From the NCBI GenBank assembly GCA_038124765.1, contig JAYPCO010000002.1:1-59004 (forward strand): a stretch of 59,004 nt of DNA. Reading direction: 5' to 3'. A program made the position numbers and the translations under genes. Shown here piece after piece: positions 33,673 to 41,636 of the stretch (position 1 is its first letter; each line of letters starts with the position of its first letter). The notes under the pieces are model-generated. The model was given only the letters and a program-made list of their open reading frames with translations. It did no database searches and was not told the origin of the DNA. The stretch is from HIMB59 sp038124765. Its GTDB lineage: Bacteria; Pseudomonadota; Alphaproteobacteria; HIMB59.

Positions 33673-34959
33673 ATGGAGTATACAGATAACTATTATTTTC
33701 GTACAAAAGCATTAAGCATAGATTCTAGCAAATTAGATGAAGACTTACAATGTGATGTTTGCATTATTGGCGCAGGTTTATCAGGTATTTCGACAGCATT
33801 TTATTTAAATAAGCACAATCCTGATTTAAAAATTATAATTTTAGAGAAAAATAAAGTTGGCTGGGGTGCTTCTGGCAGAAATGGTGGCCAAATCATTCAT
33901 GATTTTTCCGGAGATTTTTCTAATCAAAAACATTCAAAAGATGAAGTTAAAAGTATGTGGAATTTATCTTTAGAGGCAGTTCGCGAAGTAAAAAAAAATA
34001 TTCGTGAAGTTGGCATTTCTTGTGATTTAGTTGAAGGCTACCTTCTTAATTCTGTTTCAAATAATCACGAAGAAGAGTTAAAGAGGTATGTGGAATATCT
34101 TAATAATAATTTTGATTATGACGGCGCTAAATTTTTGAACAAAAATCAAATGTCAGAATACTTTGAAAGCCCATTTTATAAATCCGCAATGTTTGATCGT
34201 GAGTGCGGACAAATTCATCCTTTAAATTACTGTTTGTCCTTAACCAAAAAACTATTAGAAAATAAAAATTGTAAAATTTTTGAAGATACTGAGGTGGTTT
34301 CCTACTCATCCAATAAAAATGTAAAAATTTTATTACAAAATAACCATACAATTACTGCAAATAAAATGGTTCTTTGTTGTAATGCCTATATTGAAAAACT
34401 TAATACCAAACTGCGAAGAAGAATTATGCCTGTAAAAACTTATGTGTCTGTATTTAAAGATATTCCTAAGGTAGAATTAACTAAATTCTTTAAAAAACGA
34501 CTGACAATTGGAGATATGCTATTTGTCTTAAATTATTTTAGACTCGATCCTCATGATAATTTGATATTTGGGGGAGGTGTTAGTTATTCGAATGTAGAAC
34601 CACTATCATTAGAATCATCATTGAAAAAAAGTATTAAAAAAATCATGCCTGGTTTAGAAAAGTATAATGCTTGGTGTACATGGAGTGGCCATGTAGCAAT
34701 TACTGTAAATCGATTACCTGATATAGGGCGATTAGATAATAATATAATCTATGCTCAAGGATACTCAGGTCACGGTTTAGCCTTAACAACTATAGTTGGA
34801 AAACTTATTGCACAAACTTTAACTGCGCAAATTAGTAAAATCGACCTATTTGAAAAGATTAAACACAGTAATTTTCCTGGTTTTGGTATTATTGATAAGC
34901 CTTTATTGGTTCTTGCTATGAGTTATTTTAGATTAAAAGACTTATGGAGTCTTAAATAG
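33673..34959 (+). CDS. puuB: PuuB-like gamma-glutamylputrescine oxidase (FAD)
   Basis: DAO-family flavoprotein expected to oxidise gamma-glutamylputrescine to the aldehyde. N-terminal EYTDNYYFRT matches the HTxSYY-type start of PuuB, the FAD site is CDVCIIGAGLSGIS, then GWGASGRNGGQ, and near the end IIYAQGYSGHGLALT. I choose ATG 33673 (428 residues) because it fits the family N-terminus; TTG 33655 and ATG 33664 are in frame upstream. The next enzymes (PuuC, PuuD) are not in the window. The 3' end overlaps the next minus-strand gene by 18 bases. Confidence 0.85.
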   Translation: MEYTDNYYFRTKALSIDSSKLDEDLQCDVCIIGAGLSGISTAFYLNKHNPDLKIIILEKNKVGWGASGRNGGQIIHDFSGDFSNQKHSKDEVKSMWNLSLEAVREVKKNIREVGISCDLVEGYLLNSVSNNHEEELKRYVEYLNNNFDYDGAKFLNKNQMSEYFESPFYKSAMFDRECGQIHPLNYCLSLTKKLLENKNCKIFEDTEVVSYSSNKNVKILLQNNHTITANKMVLCCNAYIEKLNTKLRRRIMPVKTYVSVFKDIPKVELTKFFKKRLTIGDMLFVLNYFRLDPHDNLIFGGGVSYSNVEPLSLESSLKKSIKKIMPGLEKYNAWCTWSGHVAITVNRLPDIGRLDNNIIYAQGYSGHGLALTTIVGKLIAQTLTAQISKIDLFEKIKHSNFPGFGIIDKPLLVLAMSYFRLKDLWSLK

Positions 34960-36213
34960 TTTTCCTTTGCCTAGGATTAACTTTGGGTCTAAGTGTTTTT
35001 TATAATTAGTTAAAAATTTAACATATTCTTTAGATTTGTATTTTTGAATTAATTCATTTTTTTTGATACCAAGTCCATGCTCTGCAGCAATACTGCCTTT
35101 TAATTTCAAAGATAATTTAAAGATATAATTAGTAATTTTTTTCAAATTACTTGCAGAGTCAGGTTCAATTTTAAAATTACAATGCAAATTACCATCGCCT
35201 AAATGGCCAAAAAAATAAGGCGTAAATTGTTTATTTAATTTAATATAAGTATTAATTTCTTTTATAAATTTTTCCCAATTATTTAAGGGCAATGAAATAT
35301 CAAATTTGTGGTTAAAATGATGTATCTTTTGATTATAAACAATTTTTTCTCTTTGTTTCCAAATTTGAGAATTCTGAAGATTTTTTTCAATGTTAATTAT
35401 TTTAGCAGAATGTTTATTAAATAACTTTTTAGTTGCTGAGTAATAGTTATTTTTTTCATTGGAATTTATTTCAATAATTAGCGCTATATTTTGCTTTTTC
35501 TGATCTAATAAAATAGACAGGGGTATCGGAAATATTATCTCAAAACTAATTAAATTGTCATAAAAGTATTTTCTAATATCTTTGAATAAATTAATTGATT
35601 TTTTTAGGCTGTTAATTTGAATCAAATAAGTAGTTTTGTATTTCTTAATTGGAATTAATTTTAAATTTGCTTTGGTGATTATTCCAAAAATTCCTTCACT
35701 TCCACAAAATATTTTCCAAAATTTTGGTCCAAAGTTATCTTTTTTTAATTTACTTTGTAGATCTAGGATTGTGCCATCGCTTAAAACAACTTCTAGCCCG
35801 TTTATATTATTTTCAATATTTCCATACCTTAAAGTCTGAAGTCCGCCTACATTGGTAGAAATATTGCCGCCAATGGTACATTGGCCACTAGGTGCGATAT
35901 TTACTGGAAAGAAGAGACCTTTTTTTGATACTTTTTCATGTACTTTTTGTAACAGCACTCCACTTTCGACCGTAATAATTAAATTATCTTCATCTAAATC
36001 AATAACTTTATTCATATTTTTAAAATTTATATAAATAGTTTTATTTATAATTGATGTTGTTCCTTCAACTCTATTAGTTTCTCCCCCTAAAGGGATAACG
36101 TTAATGTCATTTTTAAATGCGAAACTCATTAGTTTTGAAATTTCTTTGGTATTCTTTGGAAATGCTAAAAGTCTATTTTCTATAATTTTTGTTTTAATGG
36201 GGTATTTCATCAA
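34942..36213 (-). CDS. FAD-linked D-2-hydroxyacid dehydrogenase (D-lactate/D-2-hydroxyglutarate/GlcD type)
   Basis: 423 residues. N-terminal PCMH-type FAD domain (about 15-190): NVIPLGGETNRVEG, VNIAPSGQCTIGGNISTNVGG, LRYGNIENNINGLEVVLSDG and GSEGIFGIIT. C-terminal FAD-oxidase domain with the metal-site-like HLGDGNLHCNF and AAEHGLGIKKNEL. This is the D2HGDH/DLD/GlcD family; the exact hydroxyacid cannot be decided by eye. The order of motifs fits D-2-hydroxyglutarate or D-lactate dehydrogenase. It lies directly downstream of sua5 (1-base gap), probably co-transcribed, and tail-to-tail with puuB. Confidence 0.82.
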   Translation of the reverse strand: MMKYPIKTKIIENRLLAFPKNTKEISKLMSFAFKNDINVIPLGGETNRVEGTTSIINKTIYINFKNMNKVIDLDEDNLIITVESGVLLQKVHEKVSKKGLFFPVNIAPSGQCTIGGNISTNVGGLQTLRYGNIENNINGLEVVLSDGTILDLQSKLKKDNFGPKFWKIFCGSEGIFGIITKANLKLIPIKKYKTTYLIQINSLKKSINLFKDIRKYFYDNLISFEIIFPIPLSILLDQKKQNIALIIEINSNEKNNYYSATKKLFNKHSAKIINIEKNLQNSQIWKQREKIVYNQKIHHFNHKFDISLPLNNWEKFIKEINTYIKLNKQFTPYFFGHLGDGNLHCNFKIEPDSASNLKKITNYIFKLSLKLKGSIAAEHGLGIKKNELIQKYKSKEYVKFLTNYKKHLDPKLILGKGKLFKTP

Positions 36214-36214
36214 T

Positions 36215-37159
36215 TTATGTTTTAGAAGACGCTCTTTTTAATCTGTCATTAATTGCTATACCAATTCCTTCATTTGGTATAGGCGCAATACTTATAGTTT
36301 TAAATTTTTTATTAATATCAGCTAAATAAATATAGTGATATAGATTTCTAGCTGCTTCTTTTAAACTATTTCTTTCACTTAAATTTTTAAATTGACCAAT
36401 TTTATTTTTACCAAAATTAATAAAAGCTGATAATTTTTTTTTATTTTTTATGTTTAAAAATAGTTTTTTATTAGGAGAGTAATGCTTCTTATCACTACCA
36501 GGGAAACTGAGATTAGTTAAGTTATGATTAAAGTTAAGATAGGGCATCAATTTTAAAATATGCTTTTTTGTTATTTGACCATTTCTAAGAATTGATACAT
36601 TTGAATTATCCAATTTCAAAATTGTAGACTCAATACCAATTTTGCAATGACCATCGTCTATTATTATTAATTGAGTACCGATAAACTGATCGAAAACCAT
36701 TTGAGGTGTAACAGGGCTAATTTGTTTATATCTGTTTGCAGAGGGCATGACCAAAGGTTTATTTAAGTGTTTAATTACCTTTTGTGTAAATTTATTATTT
36801 GGAACTCTGACGGCGCATTCTCCTTTTATTGTTAGGTTTTTAGGTATTTTTTTTGACTTTGCTTTTAAAATAAAGGTAAGAGGTCCGGGCCAAAATTTTT
36901 TTGATAATATCTCTATTTCATCATTTATATAAAAGAATTTCTTAACCATGGCTAAATCAGAACAATGGAAGATTAGTTTTTTACTAAGTGGTCGTTTTTT
37001 TAAGAAATATATTTTTTTTGCTGCTTTTAAACTTGTACCTAAACCAGCTAAACCATAAACAGTCTCCGTAGGGAGAACAATCAAATCTTCAGAATTTAAT
37101 TTTTGTTTTATGTATCTTAGTAGGGATATATTTTCATTTTTTTTTACTATAATTGGCAT
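36215..37159 (-). CDS. Sua5/TsaC, threonylcarbamoyl-AMP synthase
   Basis: Makes the threonylcarbamoyl-AMP used for t6A37 in ANN-decoding tRNAs. N-terminal YrdC domain (about 8-200) with LIVLPTETVYGLAG, KKRPLSKKLIFH, WPGPLTFIL, AVRVPN and MPSANRYKQISP; then a short linker (SFPGSDKKHYSP) and a C-terminal Sua5 domain, so this is the long Sua5 form (314 residues) rather than the short TsaC. The start codon overlaps the -35 of the divergent glmU promoter. Confidence 0.92.
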   Translation of the reverse strand: MPIIVKKNENISLLRYIKQKLNSEDLIVLPTETVYGLAGLGTSLKAAKKIYFLKKRPLSKKLIFHCSDLAMVKKFFYINDEIEILSKKFWPGPLTFILKAKSKKIPKNLTIKGECAVRVPNNKFTQKVIKHLNKPLVMPSANRYKQISPVTPQMVFDQFIGTQLIIIDDGHCKIGIESTILKLDNSNVSILRNGQITKKHILKLMPYLNFNHNLTNLSFPGSDKKHYSPNKKLFLNIKNKKKLSAFINFGKNKIGQFKNLSERNSLKEAARNLYHYIYLADINKKFKTISIAPIPNEGIGIAINDRLKRASSKT

Positions 37160-37181
37160 AATTTACATAATTAGATATATT
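37153..37181 (+). promoter_or_regulatory. glmU promoter overlapping the sua5 start
   Basis: TTGGCA (37153-37158), 17 bases, TATATT (37176-37181): a near-consensus sigma-70 type promoter with optimal spacing. The start site would be near 37188, giving a leader of about 38 bases. The -35 covers two bases of the sua5 start codon (37157-37159) on the other strand. Confidence 0.5.
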
Positions 37182-37225
37182 TTTAGTACTGAATCTTGAC
37201 TATTCAGGTTTAAGTTTACAACTTT

Positions 37226-38518
37226 ATGAAAATTTGTGCCATTATTCTTTCAGCTGGTAAAAGTAATAGATTTAATTCTGATAAGCCAAAATTTATGCAT
37301 GAAATTTCTGGCCAGCAAATTATTAATTACAATATTAATGCTGTCAAAAAAATTAAAAAAATTAATAAATTATTCATCATTACAAGTTCTCAAAATAAAA
37401 AATATTTTGAAAATATCGAGCCAAATATTTTTATTCAGAATCCATTGGATGGCACCGGAGGAGCGTTAAAGCAATTTGCAAAAGTAAATAAAAATTTTGA
37501 TTATTATTTAGTTCTTCTAGCAGATACACCTATTTTTGAATATAAAATACTTCAAAATTTTCTAAATAAGAGCATCTCACAAAAAAATGATGTTAGTGTC
37601 ATTTCTCAATTTATTGATAATCCTGAGGGGTATGGAAGAATTGTAATTGAAAAAAATTCTTTTTATCAAATTATTGAAGATAAGGACTGTAATGCAATTC
37701 AAAAAAAAATTAACCTAGTCAATACTGGTATATTTTTAATTTCTAAAACAGCCATTAGTAATATTGACTTAATAAAAAGAAATATAAATAAGAAAGAATT
37801 TTATCTAACAGATTTAGTAAGTATATCTAAACAAAAAAATATGCGAACTTTTGCCTACATAAATAAAGAGACTGAAATAAGAGGCGTTAATACAATTAGT
37901 GAATTAAATGAATTGGAAACACTCTCTCAAATTCATATTAAAAAAAGAATAATGAATGCAGGAGCTATTATTCATAGTCCTGAAACTGTCTATATAGAAG
38001 AAAACGCAAAAATAGAAAAAGGTGTAATCATCGAACCCAACGTTGTTATAAAAAAAAATGTTTCTATAAAAAATGGCACTACAATTAGATCATTTTCTTA
38101 TCTCGAAGATGCAAAAATTGGCTCTAATTGTATAATTGGTCCCTTTGCACGATTAAGACCGGGCACAACTCTTGAAGGTGACAATAGAATAGGCAATTTC
38201 GTTGAAATTAAAAAGTCTAAATTATCAAAAGGAGTTAAGGCTAATCATTTAACATATATCGGTGATACAACCGTAGGTAAAAACACTAATATAGGCGCAG
38301 GTACTATAACCTGCAATTATGATGGAAAAAATAAATTAAGTTGTAAAATAGGCAACAACAGTTTTATTGGTTCCAATACTTCTATTGTTGCGCCAGTTGA
38401 GATAGGTGCAAATTCATATATTGCTGCCGGATCAGTTATTACAAAAAATATCCCTAAAAAAAGTTTTTCTATTTCAAGAGCGAAACAGAAAATATATAAA
38501 AATCGTGTAGTCAAATAA
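37226..38518 (+). CDS. glmU: GlmU, bifunctional UDP-GlcNAc pyrophosphorylase/acetyltransferase
   Basis: Acetylates glucosamine-1-phosphate and couples it to UTP, giving UDP-GlcNAc for MurA and LpxA. N-terminal nucleotidyltransferase domain: ILSAGKSNRFNSDKPK, GTGGALKQF and VLLADTPIF. C-terminal left-handed beta-helix with hexapeptide repeats (for example IGPFARLRPG), NHLTYIGDTTVG and GAGTITCNYDG. 430 residues, slightly short of 456. glmS follows after 2 bases. Confidence 0.96.
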   Translation: MKICAIILSAGKSNRFNSDKPKFMHEISGQQIINYNINAVKKIKKINKLFIITSSQNKKYFENIEPNIFIQNPLDGTGGALKQFAKVNKNFDYYLVLLADTPIFEYKILQNFLNKSISQKNDVSVISQFIDNPEGYGRIVIEKNSFYQIIEDKDCNAIQKKINLVNTGIFLISKTAISNIDLIKRNINKKEFYLTDLVSISKQKNMRTFAYINKETEIRGVNTISELNELETLSQIHIKKRIMNAGAIIHSPETVYIEENAKIEKGVIIEPNVVIKKNVSIKNGTTIRSFSYLEDAKIGSNCIIGPFARLRPGTTLEGDNRIGNFVEIKKSKLSKGVKANHLTYIGDTTVGKNTNIGAGTITCNYDGKNKLSCKIGNNSFIGSNTSIVAPVEIGANSYIAAGSVITKNIPKKSFSISRAKQKIYKNRVVK

Positions 38519-38520
38519 TC

Positions 38521-40314
38521 ATGTGTGGAATTGTAGGTATTCTAAATTCATCAAGCTTACTAAGTAGTTCAATTGAAATTTTAAAAAAACTTGAATATAG
38601 AGGCTATGACTCAGCTGGTATTTCGCTATTTTCTGATACTAATATTAAAACTATTAAAAGTGTTGGTAAGATTTCAGCTTTAGAAAAAAAAACAAAAGGA
38701 ATTCGTGATAATAGTTTTCAAGGAGTAATTGGTCATACTAGATGGGCCACTCATGGAGTTGTGAGTAAAAATAATGCCCATCCTTTCGCTAATGATGATC
38801 TTACACTTGTTTGTAACGGAATTATTGAAAATTATAAGCAGATACAGGATCGATATAATGAAATACCAAATAATATTAAATCTGACACAGAAGTTAGTTT
38901 TTATTTTTTATCTTATTTGCTTAATAAGTATGAAGATCCGAATGAGTCTTTAAAAATCTTTAAAAAAACAATCAAAGGTAATTATGCGTTTGTAATTTAT
39001 ATCAAACGAAATAAGACATTTTATCTTTTAAAAGAAGGTAGTCCTTTGTCATTGGCAAAGAGTAAAAATTCCTTTTTTATTTGCTCTGACTCTTCAATTC
39101 TTTCAAACTATCATGATGAGGTTTATCATCTTAAAGACGGAGATATGATTGCAATTCATAATTCAAATATTTTTAATAATAAAAAAATTAATTTTGTACC
39201 CAATATTGTTAATCAAAACCCCTATGATAAAGGCAAATTTCAACATTATATGCTCAAGGAAATTCACGAGCAGCCTGAAGTATTAAAGAAAACACAAGAA
39301 AACTATAGGAATGAGTTTTTTTTAGACTTTCAAAATAAATTCAAAGATTTATTTAATGTTGATCAAATTATATTTGTAGGTTGTGGAACAGCATATCATG
39401 CGTGTCTAATAGGAGAATATTACTTTAATAATTTTACCAATTTGAACACCTCTTGCGAGTTAGCGTCTGAAATAAGATATAAGAAGTTAAATAAAAAAAA
39501 TAAAAATTTGTATGTATTTGTTTCTCAATCTGGTGAAACAATGGATACTTTAATGGCTTTAAAATATATAAAAAAAAATAACTTCAAAACCATTGTAATT
39601 ACTAATTCTCTTCAAAGCAGTATGGTTAGGGAAGCTGATGTGACAATACCTACATATGCTTTAAAAGAAGTAGGAGTGGCATCAACCAAAGCTTTCACTT
39701 GTCAGATTCTTGGTTTAGCTAATTTGGCACTTGAGGTTGGTAAAATGACTAGATCTATAAATGTAAAATTATTTAATTCTAATATCAAAATCTTAAAAGA
39801 TTTACCTAAAAAACTAAATTTTATAATCAAAGATTTTACACCTATGGCTAAAAAAATTTCAAAAAAACTATCCAATTGCGATGCTTGCTATTTCATTGGC
39901 AGGAATATTTCATACCCGTTAGCTTTAGAGGGCTCTCTTAAGTTAAAAGAAATTTCTTATATGCATAGTGAAGGTTTTCCTGGCGGTGAAATGAAACATG
40001 GGCCAATTGCTCTTATAGATAATAAAACCTACACGATTTGTATAAATCCTAATAATCAACTATCAGAAAAAACACTCTCAAATGCTCAAGAAATACTTGC
40101 TAGAAATGGAAAAGTTTTAATGTTATCAAGCCAAAATTTTTCAAGAACAAAATCCTTCGAAATGGATTTCGCTTTACTTCCAAAAGAAAACTTTATTGAC
40201 ACACCTTTTATTTATTCTATTCCACTTCAATTAATTTCATATTATTTTGCTCTTAGTCAGGGTACAGATATTGATCAACCAAGAAATTTGGCCAAATCTG
40301 TTACAGTTGAGTAA
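38521..40314 (+). CDS. glmS: GlmS, glutamine--fructose-6-phosphate aminotransferase
   Basis: First step of hexosamine synthesis. Ntn glutaminase domain starting MCGIVGIL, where Cys2 becomes the N-terminal nucleophile, with GYDSAGIS, HTRWATHG and CNGIIENY; then two SIS domains with the CGTAYHA and SQSGETMDTL loops; C-terminus DQPRNLAKSVTVE is diagnostic. 597 residues, full length. I see no ribozyme leader (2-base gap from glmU), as expected for a Gram-negative. Confidence 0.98.
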   Translation: MCGIVGILNSSSLLSSSIEILKKLEYRGYDSAGISLFSDTNIKTIKSVGKISALEKKTKGIRDNSFQGVIGHTRWATHGVVSKNNAHPFANDDLTLVCNGIIENYKQIQDRYNEIPNNIKSDTEVSFYFLSYLLNKYEDPNESLKIFKKTIKGNYAFVIYIKRNKTFYLLKEGSPLSLAKSKNSFFICSDSSILSNYHDEVYHLKDGDMIAIHNSNIFNNKKINFVPNIVNQNPYDKGKFQHYMLKEIHEQPEVLKKTQENYRNEFFLDFQNKFKDLFNVDQIIFVGCGTAYHACLIGEYYFNNFTNLNTSCELASEIRYKKLNKKNKNLYVFVSQSGETMDTLMALKYIKKNNFKTIVITNSLQSSMVREADVTIPTYALKEVGVASTKAFTCQILGLANLALEVGKMTRSINVKLFNSNIKILKDLPKKLNFIIKDFTPMAKKISKKLSNCDACYFIGRNISYPLALEGSLKLKEISYMHSEGFPGGEMKHGPIALIDNKTYTICINPNNQLSEKTLSNAQEILARNGKVLMLSSQNFSRTKSFEMDFALLPKENFIDTPFIYSIPLQLISYYFALSQGTDIDQPRNLAKSVTVE

Positions 40315-40317
40315 AAT

Positions 40318-41592
40318 ATGAGTAAAAAAATTATTTCAGTTGATAACAAAATCGTAGCATCAATTATTTCTTCTTTATCGGGTTATGAATTATCTGGAGA
40401 TTTAACAAATTTTAATACTACACATTTATTACTACCCTATTCATTTTCTGATTTAGTTTTATCAGATGAAATTAATATGAATAGCTTTGGTATCATTAAT
40501 AAATCCAAATTATTTTTGAGAGAGCCTATAATTGGCGATGAGATAATTTATAGAAATGTAAATAAGATCGATATCACTAATAAAAAAGCAGATATTATGA
40601 TTTCGACTAATACGTCAAAGTCATTTTATTTCGTTGCCATAGATAATACTCAGCATAAATTTTCTTCTTCAATTTTTACAAACCTATCAATCACTAATTT
40701 AAATATTTTATTCCCGTCTTCTGAGAAAATAATTTTAATTTCAGAAAGTTCAAAAATTATTAATTTGTATGCTAAAAAATTATTAAATTTAAACTTAAAA
40801 GAAGAGTTAATTGAAAAAGTAAATATTCCAACATCTTTGAAAATTACTGAAAAAGAACAAATTTCAAAAATTATCGAAGTAAATAATAGTACTTATGTAG
40901 GTTTATGTTACCAATTAGCAAATTTATTAAAATCTAATCTTGCAGATAGTAATCTTATAGTATCATCACCTAATCAAACCAATTATCTATTTAAGTTTTT
41001 TACTTTTTTTTACACATTACTACCAAGTAGCCTTTCTAGCTTTATTTTTAAATTTTTATTAAGATTCATAGGGGTTAGTTATTTTTCAAGACAGTTATTA
41101 GAAATTAATAACCTTTATTCAGTTGGAAATTATAACTTTTCTAATGATATAGATGCTTCTCAAAGCCCTTTTTATTCAAGTGGTAAATTTTTTCCTACGC
41201 TTAAAATATTAAACTCTAATAAATCTTTTTTTAATCATTTAGGTGAATCTGAAAATTTATTACTTTCCTCAAAGTTTTCCATTAATTCAAAATTAAACAC
41301 TATTAAATTTACTTCTGATTTAGTAAACAATAAAAATGATTTGAAGATTAGCCAAGGCTCTTATGATCTTTTAGATTTAGATAAATATTATTATATAGTC
41401 TCTAAAGATGGCTTGATCAAAACAGCAGATCTTGTAGTCAATTTAAAAAAATCGGGACAATTAAAGTCTCAAAAATTAAAATATACTGATCCTAAGCAAA
41501 AAGTTATTGATACTTTTAGAGTCTCGCAGTTCGTAAGGGGCATTCCACCTTTGAGGCTCCCACAGCTTTGGCCTTTTAAAGTTAAAAATTAA
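40318..41592 (+). CDS. unrecognised protein between glmS and aroG
   Basis: I do not recognise this 424-residue protein. It has no signal peptide and no clear transmembrane helix at the start. An N-terminal beta-rich part (about 30-115) contains LREPIIGDEIIYRNV, which faintly recalls hotdog/MaoC-type domains, but I would not rely on it. Residues about 224-253 are strongly hydrophobic (LFKFFTFFYTLLPSSLSSF onwards) and could be a membrane or membrane-surface segment. A more conserved-looking block follows: NLYSVGNYNF, SGKFFPTLK, and a C-terminal FVRGIPPLRLPQLWPF. It is Ser/Asn/Leu-rich, starts 3 bases after glmS and ends 44 bases before aroG, so it shares the glm transcript. It is a real gene by length, spacing and codon use. 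Confidence 0.8.
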   Translation: MSKKIISVDNKIVASIISSLSGYELSGDLTNFNTTHLLLPYSFSDLVLSDEINMNSFGIINKSKLFLREPIIGDEIIYRNVNKIDITNKKADIMISTNTSKSFYFVAIDNTQHKFSSSIFTNLSITNLNILFPSSEKIILISESSKIINLYAKKLLNLNLKEELIEKVNIPTSLKITEKEQISKIIEVNNSTYVGLCYQLANLLKSNLADSNLIVSSPNQTNYLFKFFTFFYTLLPSSLSSFIFKFLLRFIGVSYFSRQLLEINNLYSVGNYNFSNDIDASQSPFYSSGKFFPTLKILNSNKSFFNHLGESENLLLSSKFSINSKLNTIKFTSDLVNNKNDLKISQGSYDLLDLDKYYYIVSKDGLIKTADLVVNLKKSGQLKSQKLKYTDPKQKVIDTFRVSQFVRGIPPLRLPQLWPFKVKN

Positions 41593-41621
41593 TAATCTCT
41601 TTTATTTACAACAATTAACAA

Positions 41622-41627
41622 TATAAT
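41622..41627 (+). promoter_or_regulatory. possible aroG -10 element close to the start codon
   Basis: A perfect TATAAT whose end lies 9 bases before the aroG ATG. No convincing -35 is found at 16-18 bases. If used, the transcript would start about 2-3 bases before the ATG, so it would be essentially leaderless. The gene has no ribosome site. Confidence 0.35.
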
Positions 41628-41636
41628 CCACTCCTC

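Noticed and set aside
38519..38520. glmS ribozyme/riboswitch
   Set aside because: Only 2 bases separate glmU and glmS, and such ribozymes are not expected in proteobacteria.
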